From Tetrahymena thermophila SB210 (taxonomy: Eukaryota > Ciliophora > Oligohymenophorea > Hymenostomatida > Tetrahymenidae), in assembly GCF_000189635.1 (NCBI RefSeq), contig NW_002476470.1, positions 23,985 through 87,984 of the forward strand: a stretch of DNA of 64,000 nt, written 5' to 3'. The stretch's first letter is position 1. The number at the start of each line of letters is the position of its first letter. The notes under the pieces were generated by a model. That model made no database searches. It worked only from the letters and a program-made list of their open reading frames with translations, and was not told where the DNA came from. Shown here in pieces: positions 37,531 through 50,800 of the stretch. The translations under genes were made by a program, and so were the position numbers.

Positions 37531-39129
37531 TTTATATTATCAAATATTAAGAAAAAATTATAAGTAGTAATATACACTTTTAGTTAGTATAAGCAAGCTA
37601 ATACTTTAATAAATATAAAAATTTAGTTTATAAATAACATTTTTTAAAAGAAAATAAAGAAGATTTTTGAAAGTCCAATTTACTATTTATTAAATAAAAA
37701 AATCTCTTAAGCTTCTTTAATCAGGCGAGCTAGTTGGTTGAGTATATTAGTTATTAGCTATAAAAAACTAAATAAATAAGTTAACAATTTTGGTTTTGAT
37801 ACCTCACCCTATCAAATTAAAAAAAAATATCTTTCAGTAATATTTTAATGAATGCTACATAAAAAATAAAAAAATTTATATAAAATATTCTCTTAAATGA
37901 TAAATCAATATACTGTTAAAACCAATTTTGCTATCCGCCACATCTCTAATGAAATAAATTGACTGAAAAAAGTTTTAACAAAAAAATGAAAAGAAAAAAT
38001 CTTTTGTAACCCTTTAATTGTTAAAATAGAGTAATCACGCTTGATTTAGAAGTGTTTGTTTTAAATTTTGATTAAAAAATAGTTTATTAGTGAGTTTGAA
38101 AGTCCAATATTTTACAAAAAAGTCTTTTAATGAGATAAATAGATAACAATTATAAATGATTGAATAGTAAATAAAATGACATGTTTTAAGTAATAATATT
38201 TGAATCTCATTTACAAATAGCTGAGAATTATTTTTTACTTGCTTAGTAAGATTGCGCCTAAAAAATTGTCAAAAATTAATTTTCAAAATCTTGTTTTAAT
38301 GTGAATAAAAGATAGACTTACATCTAAATATATTTCAAAGAGCCTGAAATTTTTAATTAATTAGTAGATAAATTTCTAGTGATAAGTCTTTTTCAATAAA
38401 TAGAATTTATTAGATTGAAACAAATTCAATTTTATTTCCAAACTTTTGATTCGTATTTCTGAGTATTTTGGAATTGTACATATTTGAATATTTGCATATT
38501 TATTTCAGCAAAATGTTATTTAAGCGCTGATGACATTATGCAAATGTCTTAGTTTCTATGAAGCTAAATATTCATTTTCGAATTTTGTAATATTAGATTT
38601 AAAAATTAAAAGATCTATTAAAATTTTGTGAATTTGTCTTCAAATGATTTGCTCTAAAGTTAGTTATTTTGATTGTAATTTTAATTAAATATTTTTGAAA
38701 ACTTACTTAACTTAATTATATCTAATAATTGATAAATTACTTATGGGATGAGGATGAGGATTTCAAAATTGCTATCAAAAGAAAATTAATAAATGTAGGA
38801 ATAATAACGCATGTTAAAATGTAAAACCCTTAACAAATTTTCATAATAATTTATTAAATATTTTTGGATAATAAATAGATGGACAAATTCAATCAATTAT
38901 TTTCCCTAAAATCTTAAAATAAACAAATAAATTATTAATATCATGCTTTTTTGTTAAAAAGTTTACTTAGTTATCAACAAGCGAAAATGCTTTCTTTTTT
39001 TAGATTTAAATAATTTTATAATCTAAAATATAAATTTTTTTAAACTTTAGTTGAATTTAAAATGTTTGACTACATATCCAAATATTAAAAGATCTTTGTT
39101 TATTTGTTTATTTGATTGTTTTTAGTGAA

Positions 39130-42100
39130 TAAGTTTTTTTATTTAAAATAGAAGAATTTCAAAAAATGAGCTATCAATAAATTTTTTTATAGATTAATGG
39201 ATCTATTTATAATTTTATTTAAAAAATTTGTTACTAATAATGCTCTATAAGCATTTAAAATTTAAAAAGAAAATGATTCATATAAATTGCATTTAAATCA
39301 AGAATAATAATATGATTTTATTCAATTCAAACATTCAAAATCAATACTTACTTTAGAAAAGCAAACAATTTAAAATTAATGGGTTAGTGTCTAAAAAATA
39401 AAAGCTATTTTTTCATATTTTGATTTACAAGTAAGTAAGCAAACAAGCAAGTAACAACACATAGTTTATTCTTCAATAATTTTAGTAATATTAAGATAAT
39501 GCTGCTTATTTTAATATTAAACGCATATTTATTTTTAAAACCATTATTTATATTTAAGGTTATTTTTTTAAAATCATTTTTTGTTATGAATTAAGTTTTT
39601 GTTTGAAAAGTCATTAAAACTTTCTTCAAATTTGAAATAATTTAAATAGAAAGCAAAGGAATATTAATTGTACAAACCAATAAAAATAGAAAAATCACAA
39701 TTAAGTCAATATTAGTAGAGTTACAAATAAATAAGGAGAAAAGTTGAAAAGATATCCTTATAAATTTTGAAATGTAAACTAATTTGTTTTAATTAAAAAG
39801 ACAAATAAATAAATAATTACTTAATTTGTTTGTTAAATAACCAATTATTAAAATCAAATTCATGCATTCAATCAAAGATTGTCAATTATTTTCAAATCAC
39901 ACGGCTTACCTTAAATTAATTATTTAAGACAATAAACTAATAACAAAATTTATCAAATTAGAACCTCCAACCAATTTATATGTTTTTTTATTGATTTTAA
40001 TTAAATCAATTCGCTTACATAAAATAATAATCCAATCTACATCTTACCATATTTATATAAGAATTAATATTGACAAAGAGTGGAGTTAAGAATTTTTACT
40101 ATAAAATTAATCATATAAATACATACTTACATTTTATATAGTTAAATATCCAAGTTTTTTTTGTTAAATTATTTAATCTACAATATATTTATGTATGTAT
40201 ATTCTTACATTTATACATAGATACGCAGGTAACTTGTGTATAAAAATAAATTATTTACTTAATGAATTAAAAGATTTATCAATTATTTAAGACAATAAAT
40301 TAGTAACAAAATTTATCAAATTAGAGCCTACAACCAACTTATATGTTTTTTTATTGATTTTAATTAAATCTATTCGCTTACATAAAATAATAATCCAATC
40401 TACACCTCTTACCATATTAATATAAGAATTAATATTGACAAAGAGTGGATTTAAGAATTTTTACTATAAAATTAATCACATTTCTACATACTTACATTTG
40501 ATTCACTTCTATATCCAAGTTTTTTTGTTAAATTCTTTAAGCTGCAATGTATCTATCTATTTATGTATATTCTTACATTTATACCAACTTATATGTTTTT
40601 TTATTGATTTTTATTAAACCTATTTGTTTACATAAAATAATACTTCAATCTACTTCTTACAATATTCATGTAAGAATTAATATTGACAAAGAGTAGAGTT
40701 AAGAATTTTTACTATAAAAATAATCACATTATTACATACTTACATTTGATTAACTTATATATCCAAGTTTTTTTTGTTAAATTATTTAAGCTACAATATA
40801 TCTATGTATGTATGTATATTCTTAGATTTATACATAGATACACAAGTAACTTGTATAAAAATAAATTATTTACTTACTTAATAAATTAATACATTTACAT
40901 TGATAAGTATATTTATTAATCCCAACCAATTTTTTTTGGTATTACTATCAAATAAAATTTAGATAGACACACAAAAGGAAAGAATTTATAACATCTGGCT
41001 TTCTATCTATAACCTTTAATGGATGACATAAATAATTTTAAATAAAAATGGTATAAAACAAAAATTATAAACAATAAAAAAGTGTGCTAACTAACTAATT
41101 AAATAAATAAATAAGCAATGTACTTACTAAAAATTAATCAATATTTTGTCTTCATTTTTAAGTTAATATTTTATTTTAATTAAAATGTAAATCCCAAGGA
41201 CGGAAAAAGAAAGCACTTTCTCAAATTTGTAAATATTTATATAAAGTAATACTATCTATTAACCAATATATACCATATGTAATAAGGATTTGACATTTTT
41301 TTTATTCAATTAAAGGTATTTGGATAATTAATTGTAGGGATATTAAATCCTAGCATATTTGTTTGTTTGTGTTTTTATTCACGTACGCATTTATGGTATA
41401 TAAATAAGAATGGTTGTTTGAATAATTTTAACTAGAGAATTTATACTGATTACATCATTAATGAATTTTGAAATATTATGTTTATTATATTTTAAATTCT
41501 GATTTGACTGTAATCAATAAATATATCCATTACACATATAAAAAGATCTGGATTTGAAGATTTTTTGAATAATTTAATTAAATAGTACTGATATAAATAT
41601 TTTAGATTCACCACCTACCCACTAAGTTTATTTGTATTGTATTAAAGATATTGCCTAAAAATATTTATTTCTTTACACTCTTCAACCAATAAAATCTATT
41701 TCTATTTACTACATAGATAAATATTTTTATTTATTAATATATTTGTCTTAAAATGGATTACAATTAATTTTGTATAAAAAAGTTGTTAAGAAAGGAAAAA
41801 AACAATATTTTATTAAACGAATTTTTTACAAAAGACTACAACAGAGTAATCAATAAATTCATTCAAATTTTACTTTATATTGCTAGTTCAATAAAATGTT
41901 AAGATTGAATTATTTTACTTTTACTCTAAATGAATTTGATTGTTTGTTTTAAAAAATACATAAACTTCTTTTAAAAATAATTTTATATTTTACCTAAGCG
42001 AATAAATCAATATCATAAATAAAGAATATATATTTTATAAATGGCATCCATCCACTATTTTTTTTCTAAATTGTTTCTTTAATTCTAAAATCAATTAAAT

Positions 42101-44690
42101 GATTTTTTACAAAAGACTACAACAGAGTAATCAATCAATTTGTTCAAAATTTATTTTATTATGCTTGTTCAATAAAATGTTATAATTGAATTATTTTTTC
42201 TTTTAGTCTAAATGAATTTGTTTGTTTTAAAAAATAAATCAACAACTTTTAAGATAATTTTATATTTTAATAAATATCATAAATTTAAATCTTTATTTTA
42301 TAAATGACATCCATCCACTATTTTTTTTCTAAATTATTTCTTTAATTCTAAAATCAAAAAGCAAGCTCCTCCATTTTTTAATTTAAGAAAAATTAATTTC
42401 CCTACTTAATACAATTCATTCATGAAAAACTAGATTTGAATTAGTATTTAAAATAATTATTTTACTAAGATGTATCTTAATTAAATTAATTCATCTTTAA
42501 TTATTATCAATCCTTTAAATTTATTAAAATTATTTTGTTTGCTAACTAACAATAAGAAGGACACATATTTAGAATTGTATCTAATCAATAGTAAAATAAG
42601 ATTGAATTAATTTGGTTAAGATCTAGATGAAAGAAAATAACTAATCAATTAATTTAATAAAAGAAGTCTGTCTGTCTAAAAAATGTTATAAAAACAGAGG
42701 AGTTTTAAGAAATTTGAATTGTAAGTATTTATTTAATTAAACTAATTGGCTATTTATTTATTTGTATACTTTTTATTGTTCTAAGATTTTAGGGTTTGTT
42801 AATTTATTATTATGATGAATTACTATTCAAATTCAAAATCAATTAAATTAAATTTCTAAGTTTCTTAATCAGAAAAAAAGAGGCTTAATCAGAGAGTTTG
42901 TAAATCATAAAGTTTTTCTTTATATCCATGTGTGTATATATGTAAATATTCATTTGCTTTTTAGAAATACTAAAAGGAATTTAAGCTATTAAAAATGTTT
43001 ATATTATTTTAATTGATATTGATACAGAGATAAAAAAAAATATAGCTAAATGCCATTCAAAAATTTAGTGAATTGAGATAACTATTTTTTTGAATGGCTG
43101 ACGCATTTGAAGATTCTTTATATAAAAATAAATAATTTTATAATAGAATTTCATTAATAATATTGATAGCCCCAAACAAAATCCTCCACTTACTTCAGAA
43201 AATTTAGCTAAATTTAAAATTTATGATGCAAAAAAATTATTTATTTTTGAAATTATAATAAATTAAATTATTAATTAATTATAATTCTATTATAAAATAT
43301 CAAAATCAAATTTTTTAATAAGTAACTTAAAAAATATATTTCATAATAAGTCACATCCAAAAGACTGAATTTTTGAATGGCATCTTGCTATATATTCTAA
43401 TTTATTTTTTCCAAAAAATATATAAAGATAAAAGATATCTTTATTATATTATATTCTTTTCTTAATATTTGTTATTTACTAAAGTAATTAAGTAATTTAT
43501 CTCCTTTAGTTACTATTTTCATTCATATTTTTTAGAGGAGAATTAAAATTGTTAAATATTATTTTTATTTTTACGCATAAACAATATGAAAAATTGAATT
43601 TAATACGCATCAAATATATTAACTACTTGTCTTTTTATACTCTCTTTTTCTTTATTTAAGACAATTTTAGATTGGTATTTTTCAAAAAACTTATCAATAA
43701 AATGAAGCCATAATATCTATTTATTGATACATACATACTTATGAATTTATTTAAATTTTTACTAAGTCATTTAGTAAGCTGATTCATAAATTAGTTTATT
43801 AATAAATTTTTTTGATTTTTCTTTAACATTATAACTAAAAATAAAATGATTATTTTCTATTTAAAAATTGTTTAAAGCAGTTTTAGAAATCAAACAATAC
43901 AACTCTTTTTTTAAAATAAATGAATGAATTTCTGATATAAAAATGTGAAATTGTTTAAAAATAGAATAGCATTTTTCTTTTTCAAATTATTTAGTATTAA
44001 AGTAAAAGTAAAAAATTAATCTAAATCAGCTTTAATTTCTTATAAAATTATTTAAGTATGAAAATTTAAAATATATTAAGTCTTTCTTATTTGTTTAAAG
44101 TATTCAAAGGCATAAAATATAAGACCACTTTAAAAATACCTATTATAATAAATCAATTTCTTTAAAAATACTATTTAGATTAAATTTAATATTTTTTAAT
44201 TAAATTTTCAAAATGAATAATATTTTATTACTTCAAAAAATTATATTTATTTTTTATAATATTTATTTTCAAATAGAATTCCTTGATAACAAAGAGCGAA
44301 AAAGAAAAATATATCTACTAAAATGACTCAAAATTATACTTTGCATTTTTATATGAATTATTTTACAAATTATGAAATATTTTTACTTTCTTTTGATCAT
44401 GTAAAACAAAATAATAAATAATACTAAACAAAATCATTTTAAAAATGTTTAAAATCAAGATTAGAATTAAATATAAATATTAGAAAAACCAGCAATCACT
44501 TTATCATTCATATACTTAACAATATATAAATGGTGTTATCATTTCACAAAAACATTTATTATTTTTTAATCAAATCAAAATTGCTTGTAATGATTGTCTA
44601 TTTATTTTTTTTGGATAAAATACTCAAAAAAAATATTTATTTTTAATAAATAGAATAAAAAGAAAAATAATAATTTTTTTAATTCTAGTA
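39130..44690. repeat. Large segmental duplication, copy B
   Basis: Homologous to 24890-29600. It is longer because of the element inserted at 43041-43392 and three local tandem copies at 39929-40930 (CCAANTTATATGTTTTTTTA-marked). Together with 36405-39130 it forms a duplicate of the whole 20744-29600 cassette. No gene was recognised within it. Confidence 0.85.
43041..43392. mobile_element. 352-bp TIR element (MITE-like) with an empty site in the paralogous copy
   Basis: The left end TATAGCTAAATGCCATTC continues into AAAAATT. The right end, reverse-complemented, reads TATAGCAAGATGCCATTC and also continues into AAAAATT, so ~25-bp ends differ at two or three bases. The ends are flanked by TA. 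In copy A (about 28160) the same neighbourhood runs straight through (ACAAGTATATTCTAATTT), showing the empty site. The left end also forms a local hairpin (GCCATTCAAAAA/TTTTTTGAATGGC), and internal arms containing TATAATAGAATT pair with AATTCTATTATA. No ORF: a non-autonomous element, plausibly Tc1/mariner-type by its TA flank, or a retained internal eliminated sequence. Confidence 0.7.
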
Positions 44691-44794
44691 TTAAAATATT
44701 TGTAATTTAAAGTTACATTCTTAAAAACTTTGTTATATTAGGGTATACTTTTAATAAAAGATTATATTTTTATAAAAATAAATAGATACTGTTT

Positions 44795-44865
44795 TAATTG
44801 CACACGTGTGCGCACTAAGTGGGTTTTGATTATTTTGCGCAGATGTGCGCATTCTGTACGGATAA
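44795..44865. other. GC-rich palindromic island
   Basis: Contains the perfect palindrome GCACACGTGTGC (44800-44811) and, 30 bp on, GCGCAGATGTGCGC, in otherwise extremely AT-rich DNA. It marks the junction between segmental copy B and the 3' flank of the antigen pseudogene. Function unknown. Confidence 0.6.
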
Positions 44866-44964
44866 TTACCTTAAATTTAAAAGTTATTAATAAGAGTAAA
44901 ATAAATTTAATTTTAATAAAAAATATGATTATGAGAAAAGAAAAGAAATTTTTGTTTAATTAAC

Positions 44965-45108
44965 TGAATGCACAATAATACTTTTCAATCAAATCAGCAT
45001 ACATATATAATATAAAGGTTAAGAATATTACTATATTGAGCAAACAATCAAATCAGTATTATAAAGAATATATTTTTTTTTGAATGAATATAATTCAAAC
45101 ATAAAAAA
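44965..45108 (-). promoter_or_regulatory. Conserved 3' flank of antigen pseudogene 45109-45867
   Basis: Shared antigen 3' block, intact although the gene is broken. Confidence 0.4.
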
Positions 45109-45867
45109 TCAGAAAAGGAATGAAATTAAAAATAAAACTGAGCTCAAAATTATTATTGAGTTTGTTGAAGCAGAAGAAGAAGGAGCTGCTGCTGCTAAGG
45201 AGTAGTAGGAGCAGCTATGCAAGTTCCAGCAGTTTTGCATGTTGCAGCAGAGCAATTAACATCGGCACCAGGTGGTGGAGCTGTTGCTTAGCAACCAGAT
45301 TAATTAGCCTTAGCATATTAGGCAGTATTTCCATTACATGCAAGGCAATCTGCGTTAGTCCATAAAGTAGATCTACTACAATTTCCAGTTGAAGCAACAC
45401 AACCAGTTAATGCAGTATTAGCAAAGATAGCTGGTACTCCATTGACAGTAGCACCAGGACAAGATTGACAGAAGAGATCAGAAGCAGCAACAAGTCCTAA
45501 TGAAGTACTTGCAGGACAATTATTAATAGCACATTTTCCAGAAGTTGAACCATTCTACCAGGACAAGCCAGAAGGAGTAGTAGGAGCAGCTTAACAAGTT
45601 CCAGCAGTTGTGCATGTTGCAGCAGAGCAATTAACATCAGCACTAGGTGGAGCTGTTGCTTAGCAACTAGTTTAATTAGCCTTAGCATATTAGGCAGTAT
45701 TTCCATTACATGCAAGGCAATCTGCATTAGTCCATAAAGTAGATCTACTACAATTTCCAATTGAAGCAACACAACCAGTTAATGCAGTATTAGCAAAGAT
45801 AGCTGGTACTCCATTGACAGTAGCACCAGGACAAGATTGACAGAAGAGATTAGAAGCAGCAACAAGT
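45109..45867 (-). pseudogene. 5'-truncated, internally deleted immobilization-antigen pseudogene
   Basis: Open from 45867 in the ciliate code with the family pattern: an FCQSCPGATVNG segment, TGCVAS, an NCSRSTLWTN segment, ADCLACNGN, SCQA or GCQA, PSGLSWQNG. There is no signal peptide or ATG: the coding frame stops abruptly at 45867, where DNA matching the middle of the large segmental duplication begins. Near the 3' end the third repeat is cut at about 45196. CysIleAlaAlaProThrThrPro is fused out of frame to the Ser-linker/GPI-tail DNA, so translation ends at a TGA inside the tail. The tail DNA itself (frame SASTNSIIILSSVLFLISF) is intact. The two visible repeats are ~97% alike. Two deletion-type breakpoints make this a recombination relic (or partly a misassembly at 45867). 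Confidence 0.8.
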
Positions 45868-46985
45868 ATAATATCTATTTATTGATACATACATACATAA
45901 ATGCTTATGAATTTATTTAAATTTTTACTAAATTATTTAGTAAGTTGGTTCATAAATTAGTTTATAATAAGTTTTTTTTGATTTTCTTTAGCATTATGAC
46001 TAAAAATAAAATGATTATTTTCTATTTAAAAAGTGTTTAAAGCAGTTTTAGAAATCAAAAAATACAGCTCTTTTTTTTGAAAATAAATGAATGAATTTCT
46101 GATATAAAAATGTGAAATTATTTAAAAATAGAATAGAATTTTTCTTTTTTAAATTATTTAGTTTTAAAATAAAAGTAAAAAATTAATCTAAATCAGCTTT
46201 AATTTCTAAAAAAATTATTTAAGTATGAAAATTATAAATATATTAAGTATTTCTTATTTGTTTAAAGTATTCAAAGGCATAAAACATAAAACCACTTCCA
46301 AAATACTTATTATAATAAATTAACTTCTTTAAAAATACTATTTAGATTAAATTTAATAAAATTAATTTTTTAAATTGTAATTTTTTTTCATTAAATTTTC
46401 CATCAAAAAAATATTTTATTTTATTTCAAATATTTATTTTCAAATAGAATTCCTTGATAAAAAAGAGCAAAAAAGAAAAATATATCTACTAAAATGACTC
46501 AAAATTATATTTCGCATTTTAATATGAATTATTTTACAAATTATGAAATATTTTTACTTTCTTTTGATCATGTAAAACAAAATAATAAATAATACTAAAC
46601 AAAATCATTTTAAAAATGTTTAAAATCAAGATTAGAAGTAAATATAAATATTATAAAAACAAGCAATAACTTATTATTCATAGACTTAACAATATAAATG
46701 GTGTTATCATTTCACAAAAGCATTTATTATTTTTTAATCAAATCAAAATTGCTTATAATCATTGTCTATTTATTTTATTTGGCTAAAATACTCAAACGAA
46801 ATATTTATTTTTAATAATAGAATAAAAAGCAAAATAATAATTTTTTTAAATGCCTTATATTCGACTTCAAATGAATATTTTATTTGAATAATATTGATAG
46901 ATAGATATATAGATATATAAAGAGATAAGTAGAATAAATAGATAGATAGATAGATAGATAGTAGATGCATGTCCAAAAATTTTTA
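45868..46985. repeat. Segmental duplication, partial copy C
   Basis: Matches 28472-29595 (closest) and 43712-44660, ending at a GATA microsatellite (46895-46965). It begins at ATAATATCTATTTATTGATA, immediately where the antigen pseudogene is cut. Confidence 0.85.
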
Positions 46986-46989
46986 AAAA

Positions 46990-47854
46990 AATTATTAAAA
47001 AATAAAAGAATGAATTCAGCCAGCTTTTATTAATTTATACTTTTTTTTAAAAATAATTTAAAATAAAATAAAATAAAATCTATTTTTTAAAAATTTAAAA
47101 TTTGAAATTACATAATTAAATTAAAAAGTCAAAAACAAATATTTTAATATTAAATTATTTATTGAGTAATTCTACTTTATTTAAAGTAAATCCAGGAATT
47201 TAATTCTTATGCTTCCGTATCAACAAGAATTTAATCAATACCTGAAATTACTATATTTAAATAGATTTATTGATAATTTATAAAATAGAAATATATTTTA
47301 ATAAATAAATAAATAAATAATTATGCAAATAACAGATAAATTCTTATAGATGGAAAAGTATATTGATGTATTATTAGATATATTTTTTGATAGATATATA
47401 AGTAGATAAATAGATATTTATATAGATATATAGATAGATAGATAATACAGTAATTTCATAATTGTAGTAAAATATTAGAATAATTAATTTATATTTTTGA
47501 AGGATAAGATAATTGCTAAAAGATATTTTTATTTATTTATTTATATTTAATCAAAATTGCATCATCACATTATTGTTATTATTATTATTAATTTTATTAT
47601 AATAGATGGGCAGGTAGGTAGGTGGTATTGGTTGCTAAATTTTTGTTGAGAAGAAAATTAAAAACATATTTTAAGAATTAAATTAATATATTTTGAATTC
47701 CGCTTTCAGAAGTCAATTTTTCTAAAAAGTTTATTTATTTATTCATTCATTCATTCATTTATTCTTACTATTTTTGTTGTTTTTGTTGTTGTTGTTATTA
47801 AAATAAAAAAAATGTTTTTGATTAGTTTTTATTTACATAATTTGTTTTAAATTT
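46990..47854. other. AT-rich spacer with microsatellites
   Basis: Holds AAAT and GATA tracts (about 47300-47450) and a GGTAGGTAGGTGG-like run near 47608. It forms the 3' flank of the following minus-strand gene. No coding signal seen. Confidence 0.6.
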
Positions 47855-50800
47855 TCATTAATTGTTTTTAAGAGTAACATCTGGTTCGTTTGTTAGGTAG
47901 GGTTTTTGAATTATTCCAGAAGTGCTGTGATATTTGAGGTTTTCTTCTAAGATGCTGTGAAGATAATTGTGGTTACTATTTGCTTCTTAATCTACTTATG
48001 AAATGAAGTCATGACTGAAGTCATTTTCAATTTGGCTTGGAAAAGCTAGTTGCGCTGTCGTGTTTTGAGGAGTACTTATACTCTATCTTTTGCTCTATAC
48101 AACCTCAATTTACCTGGTAAGCATGTTTTCTGGTAGACAAAGAGACTGTTGCTATTGCTAGAATATAACAATTTGAGGTTGTTCTTATTGAGAAGAGAAT
48201 TGAGGTGAATTAAGCATTTTTTTGTTTGGCTTTTTTTGAGGATTTAAGAGCAAATGCTGGCTACTTACTTTGTGAATTAGTATCGAAGGACCATTTCTTA
48301 ATTGCTCAGGAGGAGTGGGAGCAGCAGTAATTGTAACTGATTTTTTTCGGTCGCATAGATCTTTGAAGAGACTCATGTAGCTAGGGTCAATTATTTTTAA
48401 TAAGTTGTTATCAACCATTTAAAGTTGATCTTGGTTCATTAGATTTTTGTAAGAATCGATACCTCTTTTGAGTTTTTCGTATTCTTCTTGATAATATTCT
48501 GGCATAGATTTTTCTCCAGAAGAAGAATTGTGGAAAATAACTTCATTTTGGACGATAGAGTAATTTAAGTTGGCTTTTGGTAGGAATTAGAACAAAGCCT
48601 GTTGATCTTCGTTGAGAAGGATTTTTTTGAGGTAGTCAATTTCAGTGAGTTTGCTCATGATCATCTAAACGTCTAAGTTTTAATTCAATTATTTGACTGT
48701 TTTGTCAATGATTTTTGTCTTAGGGTTGGTAAAAAAATATGACTTAACATATTCTGTAAAGTTGCATTTAAAGCTATTATTTTGTTTTTTTAAAACTTCA
48801 GAAATTTTTATTTGAGTTTTTTTGATGTTGTCTCTCAATTGTTTAGCTTTAATGCTTTCCATTAATTTCTGTTTTTGCTCCTTTGACCCTTTGATGAGAG
48901 GTTTCTTCTTTTCTAATTGTTCTTTAGCTTAGTTATACTCTCTAATTTACTCAAGGAGTTGCTTCAATTCTTCATCTAGCATTAATAATAAACAAATAAT
49001 TTAATTAAATGGTTAAATGAAAAATAAATATGTGGGTTATTTTTTTATTCAGTAGATATAATAATTATTGATAGCAAGTAATAAATAAATAAATCAATAT
49101 AATCGTTATAAGTTTTTATAAGTAAATTTAGGAATTACTAAATCAAAATATGATTAATATAATAATTCCAATTATATAAAAAGTAACCAACTAATTTCCA
49201 TTTAAATTTAAACACTGGTCTAATTATTTCTATCACAGAAATTATTATTAAATACTGAGTTCTTTTTTGCCGCTGTATTATTTACTTTATTAATTTTTTA
49301 CAGCTAAAAACAAGCAATAAGCAAATAGTAGTTAGTTAGTGTTTATTGCTTAATAAATGCAATTTTAAATTACTGAATTAATTTTCATTTAAAAGAACGT
49401 CAAAAAAATAAAATAAATCAAACATATTAAAAATATTATGTTTGAATTTCTATTTATTTAATGGCTTAAAATTTAAGAAAATAATAAATAAATACACTAA
49501 AAAGATATTTATTACAAAAATCTTTTAAGAGCCAACCATTTCAGAAAAAAGCTTCAAGCAAAAATACTCGCGTTATTTTATTTTTCAAAAAAAATGCTTA
49601 CAAAAAATTAATAAAATTGCTTTCATCTTTTTCTTGAATATTTAATTTGGAATATTTGAAATGCTTTCTCTTAATTTTTTAGCAAAAATAACTAAACAAA
49701 TTTGCTATTTTAAAAACAACTATACAAATTTGTTATTTTTAAAATAAATAAGCAAATTTGCTATTTTAAAAACAACTAAGCAAATTTGTTATTTTTAAAA
49801 TAAATAAGCAAATAAATATGCTAATTTCTTGTTTGTTTGTTTATTTATTTATTTTTTGTTTAAACAGGTAGTTTCTTTATATTAAACTGTAAGGAAACTA
49901 TTTAACATCAAAAAAAGAAAAAGAAAAAATATTTCGCTTTAATATTTTTGTATTTTTATTAAAAGAGGATTAGTGAAAATTAGCCTGAAATTCTTTTAAA
50001 AAATTCTAAAAATGGACTTTTTTAGTTTGAGAGTAAGAAAATTATTTTGGCATGAAAAATGAAGGAATATTTAATTATTTTAGATGTGGTTAATTATTAT
50101 TTTGATTTATATGAATATTTTAAAGCTTACTTTTATCAGAAGAAGAATGCATTGATTCTGCAGAAGGTTATGATGACTGGACTTGAGTTTCTTTTTACTT
50201 CAAAATAGATTTTACTTTGTTTTCGTTAAGACTGTTGATCCTCAAGCTTTCCTTTTTAGGTATATTGGCAAAAACAGACATAACTGGAATTTTATTGTTA
50301 GATTCTTTATCTTCAGAGACCAGTTCAGCCAAATTTTAATTATTGTTATTGTTGTTAGCAGCGTTTGTGGTTTTGTATTTGTCGTTCGAAGTCTTTATCG
50401 AAGGTTTAATTTCCTAGAAACTGAAGCATTAATTGATTAGATCCACACAAAGATCTGCTTTTGCGCAGAAGGAGCAAATAGGTGAACAAACAAGGCTCAA
50501 AACATAAATAAGAGCACCGAGCTCGCAGATAACACCTATGAATTTTTAATAGGATAAAGAGTAGTAATTTTCTTTTTTCTATTCATATTTTAAGACAATG
50601 CTGGTTATATAATCAGACGTAAAATCAAAAACCTTTTATATTATTCAAAAAGAAAGGTCAAAATAAAAACTTTATTTTTGAATGCAAAACTAATTAAAGA
50701 TACTTCATTCAATACAACTCTAAAAAATAAATAAATAAATTGAGAGGATATAATTCATAGTATTTTAAGAAAATCTAATCAATGAAAATATCGATCAGTA

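Noticed and set aside
40435-40889. Two similar small plus-strand ORFs (MTKSGFKNFYYK, MTKSRVKNFYYK)
   Set aside because: They fall in tandemly repeated cassette DNA whose other copies do not keep the frame. The likeness is explained by DNA repetition.
50183-50440. Plus-strand ORF of 85 codons
   Set aside because: It is antisense to exon 2 of the two-pass membrane protein gene, whose frame joins the neighbouring exons in phase.
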